A stretch of 64,000 bases of DNA. Origin: Glandiceps talaboti (Eukaryota > Hemichordata > Enteropneusta > Spengelidae). Both the position numbers and the translations under genes were made by a program. How positions within the stretch are numbered: position 1 is the first letter of the stretch; each line of letters begins with the position of its first letter. Positions 63,296 through 64,000 of the stretch are shown here, one piece after another. A model generated the notes under the pieces. That model was not told the DNA's origin, did no database searches, and saw nothing but the letters and a program-made list of their open reading frames with translations. The stretch spans positions 20,084,709-20,148,708 of the forward strand of contig NC_135565.1 in assembly GCF_964340395.1 (NCBI RefSeq), written 5' to 3'.

Positions 63296-63605
63296 AGAAT
63301 GAGCTTTTCTGAACTGTATGACTGCTGATTTTGATCATATATCTTCTTCACATCTACTATGCTTCTATTGACATTAAGTGCGTGATTAGTTTGTGATAAA
63401 TTTCATAATGAATCATACAGAAGTGTGAATATACCTTTTGCTATTTAGTTCAGGACATGTTCACTTCGTGGTGGTAATAACAATATATTTTGTAACAAAC
63501 AAAGTAAAGAAATTCCCATTTTAGCTTGAACCTTCTTATCAACTACAGAATATCGTTTTGTTAAGCTAGAAAATCATTTAACAATGTAATCAGTATATGG
63601 AAACG

Positions 63606-63979
63606 TGTAGTGTAGAGTACGTATAGTGTACGTGTACGGGGTAGTGTAGGGTAGTGTAGTGCAGTGCAGTGTAGTGTATGTGTAGTGTAGTGTATGTGTA
63701 GTGTAGTGTAGTGTAGTGTAGTGTAGTGTAGTGTAGTGTAGTACAGTGTAGTGCAGTGATGCCAATGCAATGTAGTGTAGTGTAGTGTAGTGTGGCATAG
63801 TATAATAGTGCAATGTAGTGTAGTGTTACTGTAGTGTAGTGTTGTGCAGTGAAGTGCAGTGCAGTGTAATGTAATGTAATGTCATGTCATGTAATGTAAT
63901 GTAATGTAATGTAGTGAAGTGTAGTGTAGTGTAGTGTAGTGTAGTGTAGTGTAGTGTAGTGTAGTGTAGTGTAGTGTAG
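63606..63979. repeat. GTAGT-type pentanucleotide array
   Basis: Long array of TGTAG units with GTGCA, TGTAA and TGTCA variants. Only 21 bases of other sequence follow before the window ends. Confidence 0.95.
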
Positions 63980-64000
63980 CCGTTTTTCTTAAATGCGTAC

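Larger units (their letters stand above)
61524..64000. other. Region downstream of the acyl-CoA ligase, no gene seen
   Basis: Contains the ligase 3' UTR, a TTG microsatellite (62010-62067), a TIR element (63044-63295) and a pentanucleotide array running almost to the window edge (63606-63979). No supportable coding exon. Confidence 0.5.

Noticed and set aside
63561-63813. Minus-strand ORFs with HYTTL repeats
   Set aside because: Translation of the TGTAG-type pentanucleotide array.

Overview
The window is a piece of a metazoan nuclear genome: AT-rich, with every multi-exon gene built on GT-AG introns and with introns full of small palindromic DNA elements, tandem arrays and microsatellites. 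The mixture of genes (eIF3m, a heparan-sulfate 3-O-sulfotransferase relative, a cytosolic sulfotransferase, a GLYAT-like acyltransferase, a 4-coumarate:CoA-ligase-like acyl-CoA synthetase and a bHLH/HMG protein resembling the meiotic regulators MEIOSIN/STRA8) fits a marine invertebrate, perhaps a non-vertebrate deuterostome such as a hemichordate. The phylum is a guess; animal is certain.

Seven protein-coding genes can be supported. I assembled their exons by hand, and in each multi-exon gene the splice phases close exactly. (1) 503-1963 (+): intronless HS3ST-like type II membrane protein whose cofactor-binding motifs look degenerate. (2) 7250-15837 (+): 11 exons, 935 aa, bHLH at the N-terminus and an HMG-box-like segment near residue 535. 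(3) 25790-19650 (-): eIF3m, 10 exons, 379 aa. (4) 42265-29126 (-): 10 exons, 482 aa, unrecognised protein with a disordered N-terminal two-thirds and a hydrophobic C-terminus. (5) 42418-48956 (+): cytosolic sulfotransferase, 6 exons, 313 aa, head-to-head with gene 4 with only 152 bp between start codons. (6) 51277-50375 (-): intronless GLYAT-like N-acyltransferase, 300 aa. (7) 53237-61523 (+): 4CL-like acyl-CoA ligase, 12 exons, 590 aa, with a putative mitochondrial presequence.

Genes 5-7 form a suggestive block. An acyl-CoA ligase can activate a carboxylic acid, a GLYAT-type enzyme can conjugate the acyl-CoA to an amino acid, and a SULT can sulfonate hydroxyl or amine compounds. These are three phase-II conjugation activities side by side. 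Co-function is inferred from position and family only.

Non-coding highlights are: an inverted-array (foldback-like) element of about 2.4 kb with a 9-bp flanking direct repeat (39495-41860); a near-palindromic family with TTAA at its ends in five copies, one starting 3 bp inside an intron of gene 7; a 73-bp tandem array in SULT intron 1 that repeats the real 3' splice site ten times; several other terminal-inverted-repeat elements; a tRNA-derived SINE in two copies; and the 3' end of a 5'-truncated LINE. No CRISPR arrays, rRNA genes or convincing functional tRNA genes were seen.
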